Assembly (NCBI GenBank): GCA_019915015.1
Contig: JAHBBC010000004.1
Location: 620,001 to 684,000, forward strand
Direction of reading: 5' to 3'
Source of the DNA: Auriscalpium vulgare
Lineage: Eukaryota > Basidiomycota > Agaricomycetes > Russulales > Auriscalpiaceae
DNA: 64,000 nucleotides
Positions 1 through 10,952 of this stretch are shown here, in pieces. The notes beneath the pieces were generated by a model. That model worked only from the letters and a program-made list of their open reading frames with translations. It had not been told where the DNA came from and did not search any database. The position numbers were made by a program, and so were the translations under genes. Within the stretch, counting starts at the first letter, position 1. Each line of letters opens with the position of its first letter.

Positions 1-459
1 CTTTGAGTGCAACTGGCTTGTACTTCTTCTTGCCTATAAACGTAGCACGAGACTGGGGTTCTGAGTGAGGGGAATTTGTCGTATGTGGTTCCCAGGAATT
101 ATGCGGCGAGTCCGTAGCGTGCCCACTGAATTTCGAAGTGGGCGTGTCAAGATGTTGAGTCGAAATGGGAACCGCGGGCCTTGAGGTCTTCGGAATATTC
201 TGTTGAGGTCCAAGATAAGAGTCGGGAGTCGCTGGAGGATTACGAGGGGGTGCGGGGCATATGTTCTGCAAGAAAGCGGGGGCGACATATTCGGGAAGAT
301 GGGATCGAGCTTCAGAAGCGGTGATGTATGCGTGTTTAACCGCTGACTCGTCCGAGGAATCTATGGGGGTATATGCGAGGACGCGGACGTCGTCTCCATT
401 GCCTTCGAGTATCATGGCAATGGATTCTCCTTCCTCTAAGTCTTCAAGCGCATTGTTGT
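1..459 (-). CDS. Start of the Pol frame of the same retrotransposon (partial)
   Basis: Just before the Gag-protease stop, the frame displaced by +1 opens and stays open to the window edge. It reads through an acidic stretch (LEDLEEGES) and ends with a lysine-rich GKKKYKP motif. That motif resembles the segment between protease and reverse transcriptase in this Agaricomycete Gypsy group. Either a frameshift separates the two frames naturally, or a single indel broke one long Gag-Pol frame. No reverse transcriptase motif is inside the window. Identity rests on position and on the short lysine-rich motif. Confidence 0.5.
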
Positions 460-2732
460 TTAATTTGCTCGTCGCGAAACCGATGGTGGCCTCGAGGGAA
501 TGTCGGGAGTGTGAGCGTAGCGCCTCCATTTGGGTTGACCATCGTGACTGTCTGGTCCGCATTGGCGTAGTTGCGGACGACCGACTCGGTCAAGACGTCG
601 AAGGGTCTGCCCAATAGGATGTCGTAGGCGACATTTCGGACGATGTGAATCTGGAGGTAAATCGTCATGTTCCCAAAGCGAACGGGGACATTGCGCGCAA
701 GTCCTAGGGATTCTGAATATTGACAATTTGCGCTTTGAAGCCTAATCTTGATGTCCGGGGTATAATGGAGCTCTAGAAAATGACAGACTTCTTCCGACAT
801 GGCGATAACTTGAGACCCGGGATCGAGGAGACATTCTATTGCCACTCGGTTGGCAATGAGTCCGTCGATGGAGCGTAATGCGTGAGACTCTCTAGCAACG
901 ATGAGGCAGTCATCGTCGCTGTCGTTCGCATCTCCTACTCCGTTGAGGTACATTTCGATAGGGTCGGCCATGTAGAAATCGCCTTCCTTCTCTGTCCAGA
1001 GGTCCTCCTTGGTAGCAGTGCGTGGGTCGGGCAGATAGTGGAGGAATGCTTTGTTCTCAGCCGCTTCAGTTGCTGCGGCTGCTGAAACAAATTCTTCATC
1101 CGGCACTTCTTCAACTGAGGCCTTGCGCGGAGGTACTGCAGCTTGAGTGGTAGCAGCGCGACGCGGCGTGACCGCGTCCCGGAACTTGGCGCGTACTTCT
1201 GGCGCAAGTGACAGTAGTTCCTCCGGCGTGAGCATGATTTGGGCTGTCTTCATAGCGCGAGCGTAGATGGTGTCGGCAATCTCTGGTCGATGGATGGGGG
1301 CAGCGTGTCGAAATGCGGGTTCTGGTGCCTTAGCTTTGGGTGGATCGGCAGGCGTGGTCTTGGCTTTGACCGGTGCGCCTGTAGCATCCTTGGCATTTCG
1401 ATATGGGTGCTGAGGCGACTGAACTGGCGCTTCGACTTCTGCTGCTGGGCCGGGAGCTGGAGGAGGGACTGAAGGTGCGGGTACCACGTCGCGCGGCTTT
1501 GCTCGGGCTGCGCGGGTGATTTCGACCCCGTCGAAGATCTGCGCGTAGGTCTCTTGCGCGTAACTCTCTCTTCCGCGCAAAGCGGCCAGTTCCTCCTCTA
1601 GGAATTGAATCCGATCGACCTTGGATAATTCAAGGATGTTGGGGTTTCGGGTGGTGCTTGTTTCGATCATCAACTGGGCAACTGGTTTGACGCTAGGATT
1701 GCGCCTGTACCATTCCTGCACGCGATCGCGCAGGAAGTCACCCGAAATTGTGCGGGGGACGTAGGAACCATTGGCGAGCGTGACCCTTCCTTCTCCATTG
1801 CGAACGACAACTCCGGTGCGTATGTCTTCTTCCACAATGGTGCACGCGCTGATGCGATGGTCCAACGATCCGCAATGAAGACACCGGCCGGCTAGGCGGG
1901 TCATAGCGGCGGACTTGGCATCCTCGGCTGCTGTAGTAGCTGCGGGAGTTGCTGAGGCCTTTGCAACAGGTGCCGCACTGGTGGGAGTGGGAGTGACGCT
2001 TGGTAAATTGCCACCCTGCATGAGGGTGCGGACTAGTTGCGCAAGGATATCCTCTGTTTTGATGCTCGGCGGGGGCGTAGGAGAGGTGATTCGGACGGTG
2101 GGGATGGGTATGTTGACCGCAGCTACGTGACCGACATTTCGAAAGGTGTCGGTGGCCGAGGCGAGGACGAATTTCCCGGCTTGGTGAACATCGGCAATCT
2201 CATACGCCTCGCCAGGCTCGACATCTGGCTTCTTAATCTGCAGACGCGGATTTAGAGTGAGCCAGACGAAGTCGGGAATGCCGCGGGAGAATTCTCGATT
2301 TTGTTGCATTGTCGAGAGCCGTCCTTTGCGTACAAGAAACCCGGATATGGTCAGGTATTCGCGGTGGTATACGGCAAAGTCGTCCAACGTCAGGTCCGTC
2401 TTGGTGCGCGTCTTCAGGACTAGTGACTCCAGGTCCGCTAATGTGTACGCTCGGTCTTCTTCGGCTCCTGGATACAGTTTGCCAACTGCGGTCTTGAATT
2501 CCTCATACGTGTTGTTGCCCGTAAACTCTGGCATCGAGTCAAACATGTCTGCCTCGCCCGAGGGGACGTAGAATTTGGACCAGTCCTTCTTCTCCCGATT
2601 TCCGGTGATACCAGCTTGCGCGAGTGCGGGCTCGAGATCTTCCCAGTAGCGGCAAATTTCGCGCGACTTTGCTGGGTCGAAGACGGGTGCAGTACGCGAC
2701 TTGCGAGCGGGCATGGGAATGATTGCGGCCAT
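444..2732 (-). CDS. Gag-protease polyprotein of a Ty3/Gypsy-like retrotransposon
   Basis: A 762-residue open frame begins at an ATG at 2732. Residues about 1-230 look like a Gag/capsid-type region rich in aromatic and charged residues. A CCHC knuckle of the form CX2CX4HX4C (CLHCGSLDHRISAC) lies near residues 281-295 and should bind the RNA genome. A long Pro/Ala-rich linker follows. Near residue 636 the motif DPGS stands where retropepsins have the catalytic D-S/T-G, and the usual downstream LLGRPF block is present, so a protease that cuts the polyprotein is likely. The same frame stays open upstream to 3296 without an ATG and encodes a Pro/Ser-rich leader, so the true start may be further up or use another exon. 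The frame ends at a TGA at 444-446, but coding potential continues in another frame. Confidence 0.8.
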   Translation of the reverse strand: MAAIIPMPARKSRTAPVFDPAKSREICRYWEDLEPALAQAGITGNREKKDWSKFYVPSGEADMFDSMPEFTGNNTYEEFKTAVGKLYPGAEEDRAYTLADLESLVLKTRTKTDLTLDDFAVYHREYLTISGFLVRKGRLSTMQQNREFSRGIPDFVWLTLNPRLQIKKPDVEPGEAYEIADVHQAGKFVLASATDTFRNVGHVAAVNIPIPTVRITSPTPPPSIKTEDILAQLVRTLMQGGNLPSVTPTPTSAAPVAKASATPAATTAAEDAKSAAMTRLAGRCLHCGSLDHRISACTIVEEDIRTGVVVRNGEGRVTLANGSYVPRTISGDFLRDRVQEWYRRNPSVKPVAQLMIETSTTRNPNILELSKVDRIQFLEEELAALRGRESYAQETYAQIFDGVEITRAARAKPRDVVPAPSVPPPAPGPAAEVEAPVQSPQHPYRNAKDATGAPVKAKTTPADPPKAKAPEPAFRHAAPIHRPEIADTIYARAMKTAQIMLTPEELLSLAPEVRAKFRDAVTPRRAATTQAAVPPRKASVEEVPDEEFVSAAAATEAAENKAFLHYLPDPRTATKEDLWTEKEGDFYMADPIEMYLNGVGDANDSDDDCLIVARESHALRSIDGLIANRVAIECLLDPGSQVIAMSEEVCHFLELHYTPDIKIRLQSANCQYSESLGLARNVPVRFGNMTIYLQIHIVRNVAYDILLGRPFDVLTESVVRNYANADQTVTMVNPNGGATLTLPTFPRGHHRFRDEQIKQQCA

Positions 2733-3296
2733 GATTGGGAGAGGTGCTGGTGGGGCTGGGATATTGCGTGGGGGTACGGGGATATTTCGAGGGATCGGAA
2801 TTAGATGGGTGATCGAGAGGGGTTTCGAAATAACAGGCGAGGGCGAGGGAGGTGTGCGTGGAGTTGGAGGATTACTCGGGTGTAGCGGGGTGAGATCGGA
2901 AAGTGGGGGAAGAGGTGGAAGCTGCGGGGAAGGTGTGCGAAATCCGCCTGGTACGTGATACCGGGTAGAGAATTCTTCTTCGGCTACAGGGACGATCGGC
3001 TCCGGACTTGAGGGGAGGGGAACGTCTGCGGCTTCCGGACTATCCTCTTCTTCGGCTGTGTCGTCGGAGAGGGGGGCTGGGTAGATGATATGGGTTTGTC
3101 GTACGTCGTCTGCGTGCGACCGGAGATGATAGGTTCGAAAGGGAGCAGGTGCGGATGGAAGTCGCGGAGGAATTCTGACTTGACCCTCGCGGTGGGCTCC
3201 AAAGTTGATGGGCGTCCAACTGGTAGTGAGGCGGATATATATTGATGTCCAATCCTCAGAGCGCAGTAGTGAACGTATCGAGTTGAGGGAGTGCAG

Positions 3297-4646
3297 TCAG
3301 GGTCCCGAGACTACGCACGGCAAATCCTGCTCGGTGTACGAGTGGGACACAGTGACTAGGACTTGAATCGGAGGGCGCGAGAGGCTGGGGGAGAGGACGA
3401 TAGTGCGAGAGCTAGACACGGCATGGATCACCGAAATGATACAGTGCTGGAGACGCGACGGGCGAGCTCCCAAGAATGTGTCACGGAAGCTAGGAATGTC
3501 GGAGGGGACGCGAGGACTATTTCGAGAGTCGAAGGGGAATTACGCAGCGGTGGCAATGGTCGGGGGAATATATCGAGGGTGAGAGGGACGAAGTATGAGG
3601 CGGTGACGAAGGAACAGAGGGGCGTATATAGGCCTGATCTCTGCGTTGAAGGTGCGGGGTGTCGAGGGGGAGAGTAGCGAGGCGTAGGGAGATTTCAAAG
3701 GGCAAGAGGGGGTTTGTCGAGGGTCGCGGTATTGGTATTCGTATTGATATTGCGGCGTGGTATTGGTGTCGAAGTTTCGTGCGTCTAAGAACTAGAGCGA
3801 CGGGTTGTGGTGAAGTCAGACCACTTCAGGCGCTCTTTCGAGATCCTGAGTACGAGGGGGAATAGTAACTTGTTCTTCCGTCTGTCTAGCGACTCAGAAC
3901 TATTTGTACGACAAGCGAGTCAGAAATCCGTATCGTACGGACGTGACATGGTGAAGACAAATACGATCTAAAACGCGGTAGACGTGGGTCAGATATCACG
4001 GGGTGTACGAAGTGGACGCGGGGGAGTGAGTATACGAGGGATGTGGCAAGAGAGGATCGTTGAATTACGGACGGATTTAGGTTTAGTTCCGACTTACGAT
4101 CGCCGCTAGGGGGCGAAGTGCGTTTAGCGCGCTAGCGCTTATATTGTAAGAGGCTGGTGGTGTATCGTAAAGTCGAGCGGGGTATCCGATGTATTCCGAG
4201 TGTAAATTGAAGGGAGGGACGTACGACGGGCGGTCTTGGCTCGTTGTGTAGCGCTCCTGCCTATCTCGGACGGCTGTGGATTAACGTAGGCGGGACCGTA
4301 TCGTGGATCGAGATGTGGGGAATATCGAGAAATCGGGGAACGCAGAAGGGAAGTATGATTGACAGCGGCGCATCACGGCGGGGAAGGATTGTGGCGTGTG
4401 GCTCCGAGTCAGATAGCCGCTGTGTGACTTGTTGTGCGGGGCCGTAGGATTGTGGCGTGTGGCTCGGGGCGCTTGGTGGGGCGTGTAGGCTATTTCGAGT
4501 GCGTTTGGGGCGCTTTCGATAGACGCTGCGGGGTGGTAGTGAAACCTGATGGTGCGGACCGAGGCCGGCAGGCCGAGGTCACGTGATTTCGGAAGATGCC
4601 GAAAATGCCAAAATTCGGGTGTTTCTCCGCTAGACGGCTGGGCAGG
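3297..4646. other. No gene recognised; probable 5' UTR/LTR territory of the Gypsy element
   Basis: The short open frames here are GC-biased and show no family motif. By position this should include the untranslated leader and 5' LTR of the minus-strand retrotransposon, but I found no TG..CA-bounded repeat or primer-binding site I would defend. A 19 bp direct repeat (GGATTGTGGCGTGTGGCTC) occurs at about 4387 and again at about 4448. Confidence 0.4.
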
Positions 4647-5791
4647 CGTATCAGCGTACCTGAGGGCTTCTCATAGCGTCTGCGACCTCGGACAACTCAA
4701 AGTGAAAGGCCTCCAACTTATTTGATACGTGTATGCTTTTGCTGGATGTTGATGCAATTGCAGGACAGACTTGCTGGGAGTGGGCCGACGCTTAGCGCGG
4801 CAGTATGATTCCAAGCTCAATACAGGGCTGGATGGATGATCCTGTAACTCTGTACAATTGCAAGTACAGGAAATAATGATGAAGACTACTTAATTGTTGC
4901 TATAACACTATCCCTGAAACACTTCGGTAATATGCGTGCTCTCTCAAGCCACCGGTACTAAGCACCAAATGGGGTTGTCACTGCTGGCCAGCCTTGAGCC
5001 AGCATCAGAGCAAGGTTACGACCCATCCCGCGTGCGGGCTAGAGTGTAACGTCTGAATATAGTCCATGAAGAAAACACACCAATCTATGCGCCCTCGTGA
5101 AAACGGGACATTGAAACTGATATGATACAGGAAGGAAAACACACCAAGCCTCTGAACGTGAAAGATACACACCAAAAGCAATCGGCCGTGTAATATACAC
5201 ATCGGATGGGACGTGAAAAACACACATGAAAAGTAATCGGTCGTGAAATATACACACCGTATGGCATCGTCCGTGAAATATACACACCGGATATCATGTG
5301 AGAGCGAAACATACACACCAAACCCTACACACTGGGAAGAACACACACCGAAGGGTGACAGCACATGAAATACTCACACCCAATGGTATATCGCTGTGAA
5401 ACATACAGTCATATACTGCGTCGTGGGTCACCACGCTGAAATGGGTCACCTGTTACACGCCGCACTGCCTCGCTTGGTAACGGCACGGACATAGTATGAC
5501 TTTCTTTCTCTTATCCCCTAACACCTTACTTTATCATGTGACGGATGGATGACTGATCCATGACTGATATGCCTGCAGGCCTCCTGCATGCATCCCAACA
5601 GCTGTGGTACTTATATCCCGCACGTACTGATTGGCTGATACGGAAGACTCCCTTTACTATATAAACCCCATGTATATACGACGACTCTTCAGCCTATTCA
5701 TTTGTATCTGCTCCCCTCTGATACTCTGAAGTGCGTGCTAGAACGGCGCAGGGCTACCTCCTCTCATCTTGTACCCTCGCCCTCAGACAGG
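4647..5791 (-). repeat. Partial duplicate of the 47615-48760 segment: MYND exon 1 piece, flank module and half a 1.4 kb unit
   Basis: From CAGCGTACCTGAGG onward this matches 47615 onward with only scattered differences. It contains, in order, the sequence of the first exon of the MYND gene, the flank module (about 4770-5024) and about 767 bp of the 1.4 kb unit in minus orientation (5025-5791). Homology stops abruptly at 5791, after CAGGTCGATC. The copied exon has no downstream MYND exons here, so it is a gene fragment. As at 47680, the expected start codon reads TTG. Confidence 0.85.
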
Positions 5792-6733
5792 TCGATCGTG
5801 GGCCCCATTTTATTCACTATCTCCCTACAGTGTAGGGCAGCCTATTTGTTCGTTGTAGGGCTGAAGTTCATATGTTCACTATAGTGAATCTCTCGACATG
5901 ACTATAGTACTCAAGTAGTAGGTCAGCCTAGTATCGTGTTCAAAGCCTCTATTGCTATTGTATGTACCATTAGCTAGTGTTCAATAGCACATTTTGACTA
6001 CAGTCCATATACTTTTGAACTATAGTATGTACGCTCTTTTTACTGTAGTGCATGTGAAAGTCAGCAGCATTTGTATACTACAGTGCACCCGGCGGTCCCC
6101 CGCGTACTACAGTACTTCACGCCGGCGGCCGCAGCGCTGGATGGGGCCCTGTATATAGCCCCCTTTTGGCGAGGGCAGCGGAATCCCTGCCGCAATGCAA
6201 TACTGTACATATTATTCCGCTATATACTACCGTACACAGCGGCAGCCACGTACTGCTGTACATTGTGCCGGCCAAATACTGTAGTACACCGCGGCACCAC
6301 GTACTCCACGTACTGTAGTACAACGCAGCCGCCATGTACTGTAGTACACCGCGACAGCGGCAGGCTAGATTCCTCCGCGTTATTTTACATATTATTTTAT
6401 TATCAAACGTACAGTACGGGGTCAAGATACATACAGCAGGGCACACACACAACAAGGCAAAACACAACAAAGCAAAATATACAAGTATCACAGCAGGGCA
6501 CACACACATCAAAGCAGGGTTACACAGGTATCACACACGAAGGAATGGGACGAAGGGCAGGCAATCAAACACGGATGTCAGATATCGGACAAGAAAGGGG
6601 CGCAATCAATACACAAGATATACATACACGCGCACAACAGCACGACACGGCTTTGAGCGACGTCCAACCTAGAGCTTTACCCTGTGGGAGCAGCGAGGTC
6701 AGCTACGATTGCAAAACCTCCGTCCAGGCGTAC
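5792..6733. other. Intergenic stretch with a cluster of GTACTGTAGTAC-type inverted motifs
   Basis: No gene recognised. Between about 5890 and 6350 there are roughly ten variants of a short dyad, ACTATAGT / TACTGTAGTAC. The clearest are GTACTACAGTAC at 6104-6115 and TACTGTAGTAC copies near 6286, 6312 and 6335. From 6420 to 6540 the sequence is A/C-rich, with a short duplicated block (CAGCAGGGCACACACAC) at about 6434 and 6491. Confidence 0.6.
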
Positions 6734-7389
6734 TTACTTTTTTGTGGCAGGTTCTTCAATGCCTTCGGATGTCGGGCGCTTCGCTCCGCTAGCACGCGGC
6801 GCTATCCTCATCGAAACCCATTCGACATCTTCAAGGGCGGACAAGACCTCGCGTGCATGGCCATCGGTCCTTGCGGCGCTCGTCCACCACATCAGCGTGA
6901 TCAGGATCAAGACAAATCTGTTCTTGCCCGCCTTGCGGATGCCGGACCATGCCTCGTCGGGGTGTTCGGCCCTCAGCAGGGGCCAGCCGTCGTGTTCGTC
7001 AGGCAGGCGCCAGGTAGGCTGCATCGAGGTCCACCATGCTCGCCACCGGATAGCGAACATCTTGACATTGGAGATGTGGGGCGGCTTTACAAGCTTGCGA
7101 CCACTCTTGAACCACTCGTGCACCTCCTTCGGCCTGACACGCATGTCGACGTTCAGCCAATGTGATTTGTCCTGTTCATTGGAGACATTAGTTGCGGTGA
7201 TAGCGCTATATGAGCGCAACTTACGCGGCTGTGCACGTCGCCCACCTCCTGCTCGAGCGCGAGCCAGTTGGTGACGCAGGAGATCCATTCTGGCTCGTTG
7301 ATTGCTCCGCTGATGAAGGCGCGGGCCTCTACGAGCCACTTAGCTTTGACTGATGCCGAAGGTCCCGCTGTGGCGGCTTCAGCGAGCAT
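6734..7389 (-). CDS. Conserved hypothetical protein of an Agaricomycete-expanded W-rich family, two exons
   Basis: Exon 1 runs from an ATG at 7389 to about 7227. A probable intron (GTAAGT..ACAG) removes about 7226-7174, and exon 2 continues to a TAA at 6734-6736. Exon 2 carries the recognisable core: EWFKSGRK, then KPPHISNV, then RWRAWWTSMQPTWRLP, then a GKNRFVLILITLMWW block and a final EDVEWV motif. I recognise this pattern from uncharacterised proteins that occur in many copies in Agaricomycete genomes; no function is known to me. The stop overlaps a GTAAGT-like sequence, so another small 3' exon is possible. The N-terminus upstream of 7389 may also be incomplete. Confidence 0.55.
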
Positions 7390-8729
7390 GACGTTGGCTG
7401 TGGCGGCGGAAACATGTAAGGTCTACAGTATTAAATATCATTACACAACGGGAAGTCGGGGTTTGCCTTAAGGTGTCTTGACTCGGAAGTGTGCCCGTCC
7501 CCTCCTGTTGATTGCACCTCACCTACCACACCACCGTCAAGAGCAATGGTCACCCAGTTCGTGTTGTCCTTCTTTGGCTTTATCGCTCAATATAGTCTAA
7601 TCACACACCTAGGCCTTCACGTCCTAAACGAAACACGAAGGGTGGTGGAAGGACTGGCAAGCTATCTCGCAGTGATTGCGCTCTGATCCGCCTACGGAAG
7701 GGTAAGGGTTGTACTCAAAAATCCCTCACCACCTTCTTTGGCGTCTCTATGAGTGCTATACAATACACTCTCAAGAACATGCAGGACGATGACACGTGTG
7801 ATGATGTTTCGTATGCGTCAGGTGACTTGCCCAATCACCTACCTCTCAAACAAGAGTCGCCAAGCAAAGGCGACACAGACGACATCAACCTCAGCGAGGG
7901 TCATCGTGTAAACCTCAATCACGCCACGATGGAGCCCCGAACAGACGACACCATCAACTAGTACCGTCACTCCCCCCCACCCATCCGTGTTTCAGCCCTC
8001 AGTGATTACGCACGCAGCTGCCAAGCAGAAGGGGACCAAGGTCATACAGGATCAAGGTACAGCTGACCCAATAAAGTCCGTGCTTACAGTACGTCTTGAC
8101 TCTTTTCTAAAGGCAACCGAGATACAGCTCCCACTAGCAACTCGGAAACTCAGCTAGATTCTACTTCCCTCCGCGCTTCAGTGATATCAAGCTGAATAGC
8201 GCTGTGCCAGGCAATAGTGCGGTTGTACCAGGCAAGAGTAGCCCACTCGCTATGGTAATCTCCGGTTTGAAGAACGGTGCTGAAGATGTTCGTACCCCAA
8301 GGACCGAGTCTTCACGTCTGCGGTCTGGGACTGCGACCATATTAAATATCCGGCGGCAGATATCCTGCAAGGTAAGTCACACAAATCAATGATCAGCACG
8401 AAGCTAACCCATTGGAAAGTTGAGGGCCTTGGCCTTGCCATACGTTCGACCAGCCGGTGCAAAGCAAGACGACAAACTGCAAATTGAAAATTTGAGCCAA
8501 AGCACGTTGAGCCGGTTTCAACCCGCAGCTGGGGAATTTCCCGCGCCCGATGGCCAGCTTTTGGCATTTTCAGTGCGCAGTAGGCCTTCGCGGCTGCAGC
8601 ACGTAGAGGGAAGTATGAATCTTTACGCGGAGCTTGGGCTTGGATAAAAATCAATACACCATCATGTTGTCCGAAGGGATCAAATCGGTTGCAGACCTAG
8701 GATCGATTAGCCGAGATGAACAAAAAGTA
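7390..8729. other. No gene recognised
   Basis: Only short open frames without family motifs. A 70-codon acidic frame (7749-7961, +) has ordinary codon use and might be an exon of a gene I cannot reconstruct. The sequence ends where the palindrome begins, at TTACGATTCC. Confidence 0.4.
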
Positions 8730-9098
8730 TTACGATTCCCTTGAATCGTTTCTCATGTAAGCACCAGTTGCGGTTTTTGACCCCCCTGTGACCTTCATCT
8801 TGTCCCCCCAAATGCAAATATGTTCTCACGATTCATTTTCATTTGTAAACCCATTTCTACCTCTTCCCTCTTCAAAAGACTCTCGATTCTGTCAGTATTT
8901 TGCATTTTGTAGGCTGACTAGGATAGATATGCATATAATTACAGTTGCTCCTAAGTCCGATGAAAATGCTCTATAATTGCTATTTCTGGTAAATAATTCC
9001 CACGCTCAATGCCATGACGTCAGTCTCGGATGCACAGCACATGTGCACTCGGAAACTACCTCATTTCTCTCTACTCCGGCTACTGTACTACCCGGACT

Positions 9099-9309
9099 TG
9101 ATTACCAATCTGTTCAAAACTTTTTATAACAGGAATTGAACTGCAAGCCTCCAAGTTTTGAAGACTGTAAGATACCACTAGACTACAGAGCCTTTGACAA
9201 TATACTACATATCCTATAGACCATTCCTTTAGGCTTTTCAAAGCCTCTAAGTCTGTCACCTCCCCATTCGTGCATCTAGAAATTATGTCATGTCTGAGCT
9301 CTAGCCAAA
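9099..9309 (-). mobile_element. tRNA-related SINE-like insertion, left palindrome arm
   Basis: A 211 bp segment is flanked by 14 bp direct repeats GTACTACCCGGACT (9085-9098 and 9310-9323), as expected for a target-site duplication. On the minus strand it contains a pol III-like A box (TAGTCTAGTGG) and B box (GTTCAATTC) about 42 bp apart, both at consensus. The acceptor stem cannot pair and the base before the anticodon is not U, so it is not a working tRNA gene. The tRNA-like part is not at the 5' edge and no poly-A tail is seen, so the SINE label is tentative. Confidence 0.5.
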
Positions 9310-9373
9310 GTACTACCCGGACTGAAATACATGTAAGTGTTTCGATCAGAAATAGAATTGCAGACCGTGCCCT

Positions 9374-9431
9374 CAATCAATACCTGGCGGCCTGCGCAAG
9401 CTTGTGAGCCAGGCCGGCCAGGTATTGATTG
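9374..9431. repeat. Strong hairpin, left arm
   Basis: CAATCAATACCTGG and its complement CCAGGTATTGATTG close a stem of about 21 bp with one bulged base and a loop of about 15 nt. It is repeated at 11762-11819 and 50312-50369. The only differences are in the loop region (TGTGCGAGC against TGCGCAAGC), so the stem is preserved. Confidence 0.75.
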
Positions 9432-9949
9432 GGGCATGGTTGTGTCCATGTTTCACAGAGAAATGCACAATGTTGCTGAGCAAGTTCTTGCATAGCAAAG
9501 ATGGGCACCCACATGTAGTAGGGTGTACTAACATTAACTACATAATGATATTCAGAAACAATTAGAAATGGAACCGTACCTGCCGTGCTTAGCACCGGCC
9601 CACTACCAGCAAGTTTGGACTGCGTCGGCGGCGCGCTGATGGCAAGGGGGTTCTCGATGTTTGAACACATGAAGCTGAAAAACACCGTGAGTGCTGCACA
9701 CATCTTGTCAGCCCTCTAGATTCGCTGAGTCTCACATATTGAGCAGATACAACTTTGAAAGAAGTGATTTGCGCTCCTGGCAGTGACATTGTTGTTCAGA
9801 GATTGTGTACCAATCATGAGTGTCAGGGTTCTATCATGCATCAGCACAACGATGGAGGTCATTGTTGTAAGACACGTCAGTCATTTTACTTATAAATATA
9901 CACAGTTGTTGTACCCAAATCAAACAGTCTCACCGTATCCCCGAGCTCG

Positions 9950-10240
9950 CTGAGTCGGAGGTGGGGACAGTCGAAACGCGGGGGAAACCGGGGCGGAGCT
10001 CAAGGGGCATGGCGGGGGCCGGGGCGGAGCTGAGTCGGAGGCGGGGACAGTCAGGACAATGGGAAACTGGGGCGGCGCTCAAGGGGCATGGTGGGCCGGA
10101 GTGGCCCTGAGTCAGAGGCTGGGGAGCCGGGGCAGAGTTGAGTCAGAGGTGGGGACAGTCGGGCGGAGGGAAACTGGGGTGGCGCGCAAGGGGCATGGGG
10201 GGGCAGGGGCAGCGCTGAGAGAGAATTGTTCCATCTGTTG
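9950..10240. repeat. GC-rich minisatellite, left arm
   Basis: Imperfect tandem repeats of roughly 70-80 bp. Each has GAGTCGGAGGCGGGGACAG, then GGAAACTGGGGCGG, then CTCAAGGGGCATGG and a G-rich closing run. Several copies contain internal deletions. Mirror-image repeats fill about 10953-11243. More units lie in the asymmetric core (10430-10580 and 10690-10760). Confidence 0.7.
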
Positions 10241-10952
10241 ATGGTCTTGGATATGTTTGCCTGAGTAATACCACTGAACTTGCACCCAAACCTGCAACCC
10301 ATGGTGAGGACGGATATATGCAGAGCAACAAGTCAGCCCACATCTTCAAATTGAAAGGCCCCTCTGATGGACATGATGGTTGCTGCCCAGAGATCTTCCA
10401 GCGGGGGTGCCTGCGCTCCGAGGGCCAATGCCGGTTGGAGGCGGGAACGGGCGGGAAACTGGGGCGGAGCTCAAGGGGGATGGGGAGCCGGGGCAGCGCT
10501 GAGTCGGAGGCGGGGACAGGCGGGATAATGGGAAACTGGGTCGGCCCTCAAGGAGCATAAGGGGCCGGGGCAGGCTCTGCATATATCTGTCTTCACCATG
10601 GGTTGCAGGTTTGGGTGCAAGTTCAGTGGTATTACTCAGGCAAACATATCCAAGACCATCAACAGATGGAACAATTCTCTCTCAGCGCCGCCCCTGCCCC
10701 CCCATTCCCCTTGAGGGCCGACCCAGTTTCCCATTGTCCCGCCCGTTCCCGCCTCCAACCGGCATTGGCCCTCGGAGCGCAGGCACCCCCGCTGGAAGAT
10801 CTCTGGGCAGCAACCATCATGTCCATCAGAGGGGCCTTTCAATTTGAAGATGTGGGCTGACTTGTTGCTCTGCATATATCCGTCCTCACCATGGGTTGCA
10901 GGTTTGGGTGCAAGTTCAGTGGTATTACTCAGGCAAACATATCCAAGATCAT

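Larger units (their letters stand above)
1..3296 (-). mobile_element. Ty3/Gypsy-type LTR retrotransposon, 5' (Gag-protease) part, truncated by window edge
   Basis: Read on the minus strand, this stretch has a proline-rich leader, a Gag region with a CCHC zinc knuckle, a retropepsin-like protease and then the start of a downstream Pol frame that leaves the window at position 1. Gag-protease-Pol order is the Ty3/Gypsy order, and the protease resembles the Gag-protease proteins common in Agaricomycetes. Reverse transcriptase, RNase H, integrase and 3' LTR would lie outside the window. I could not define the 5' LTR; it should lie at higher coordinates, within about 3300-4640. Confidence 0.8.
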
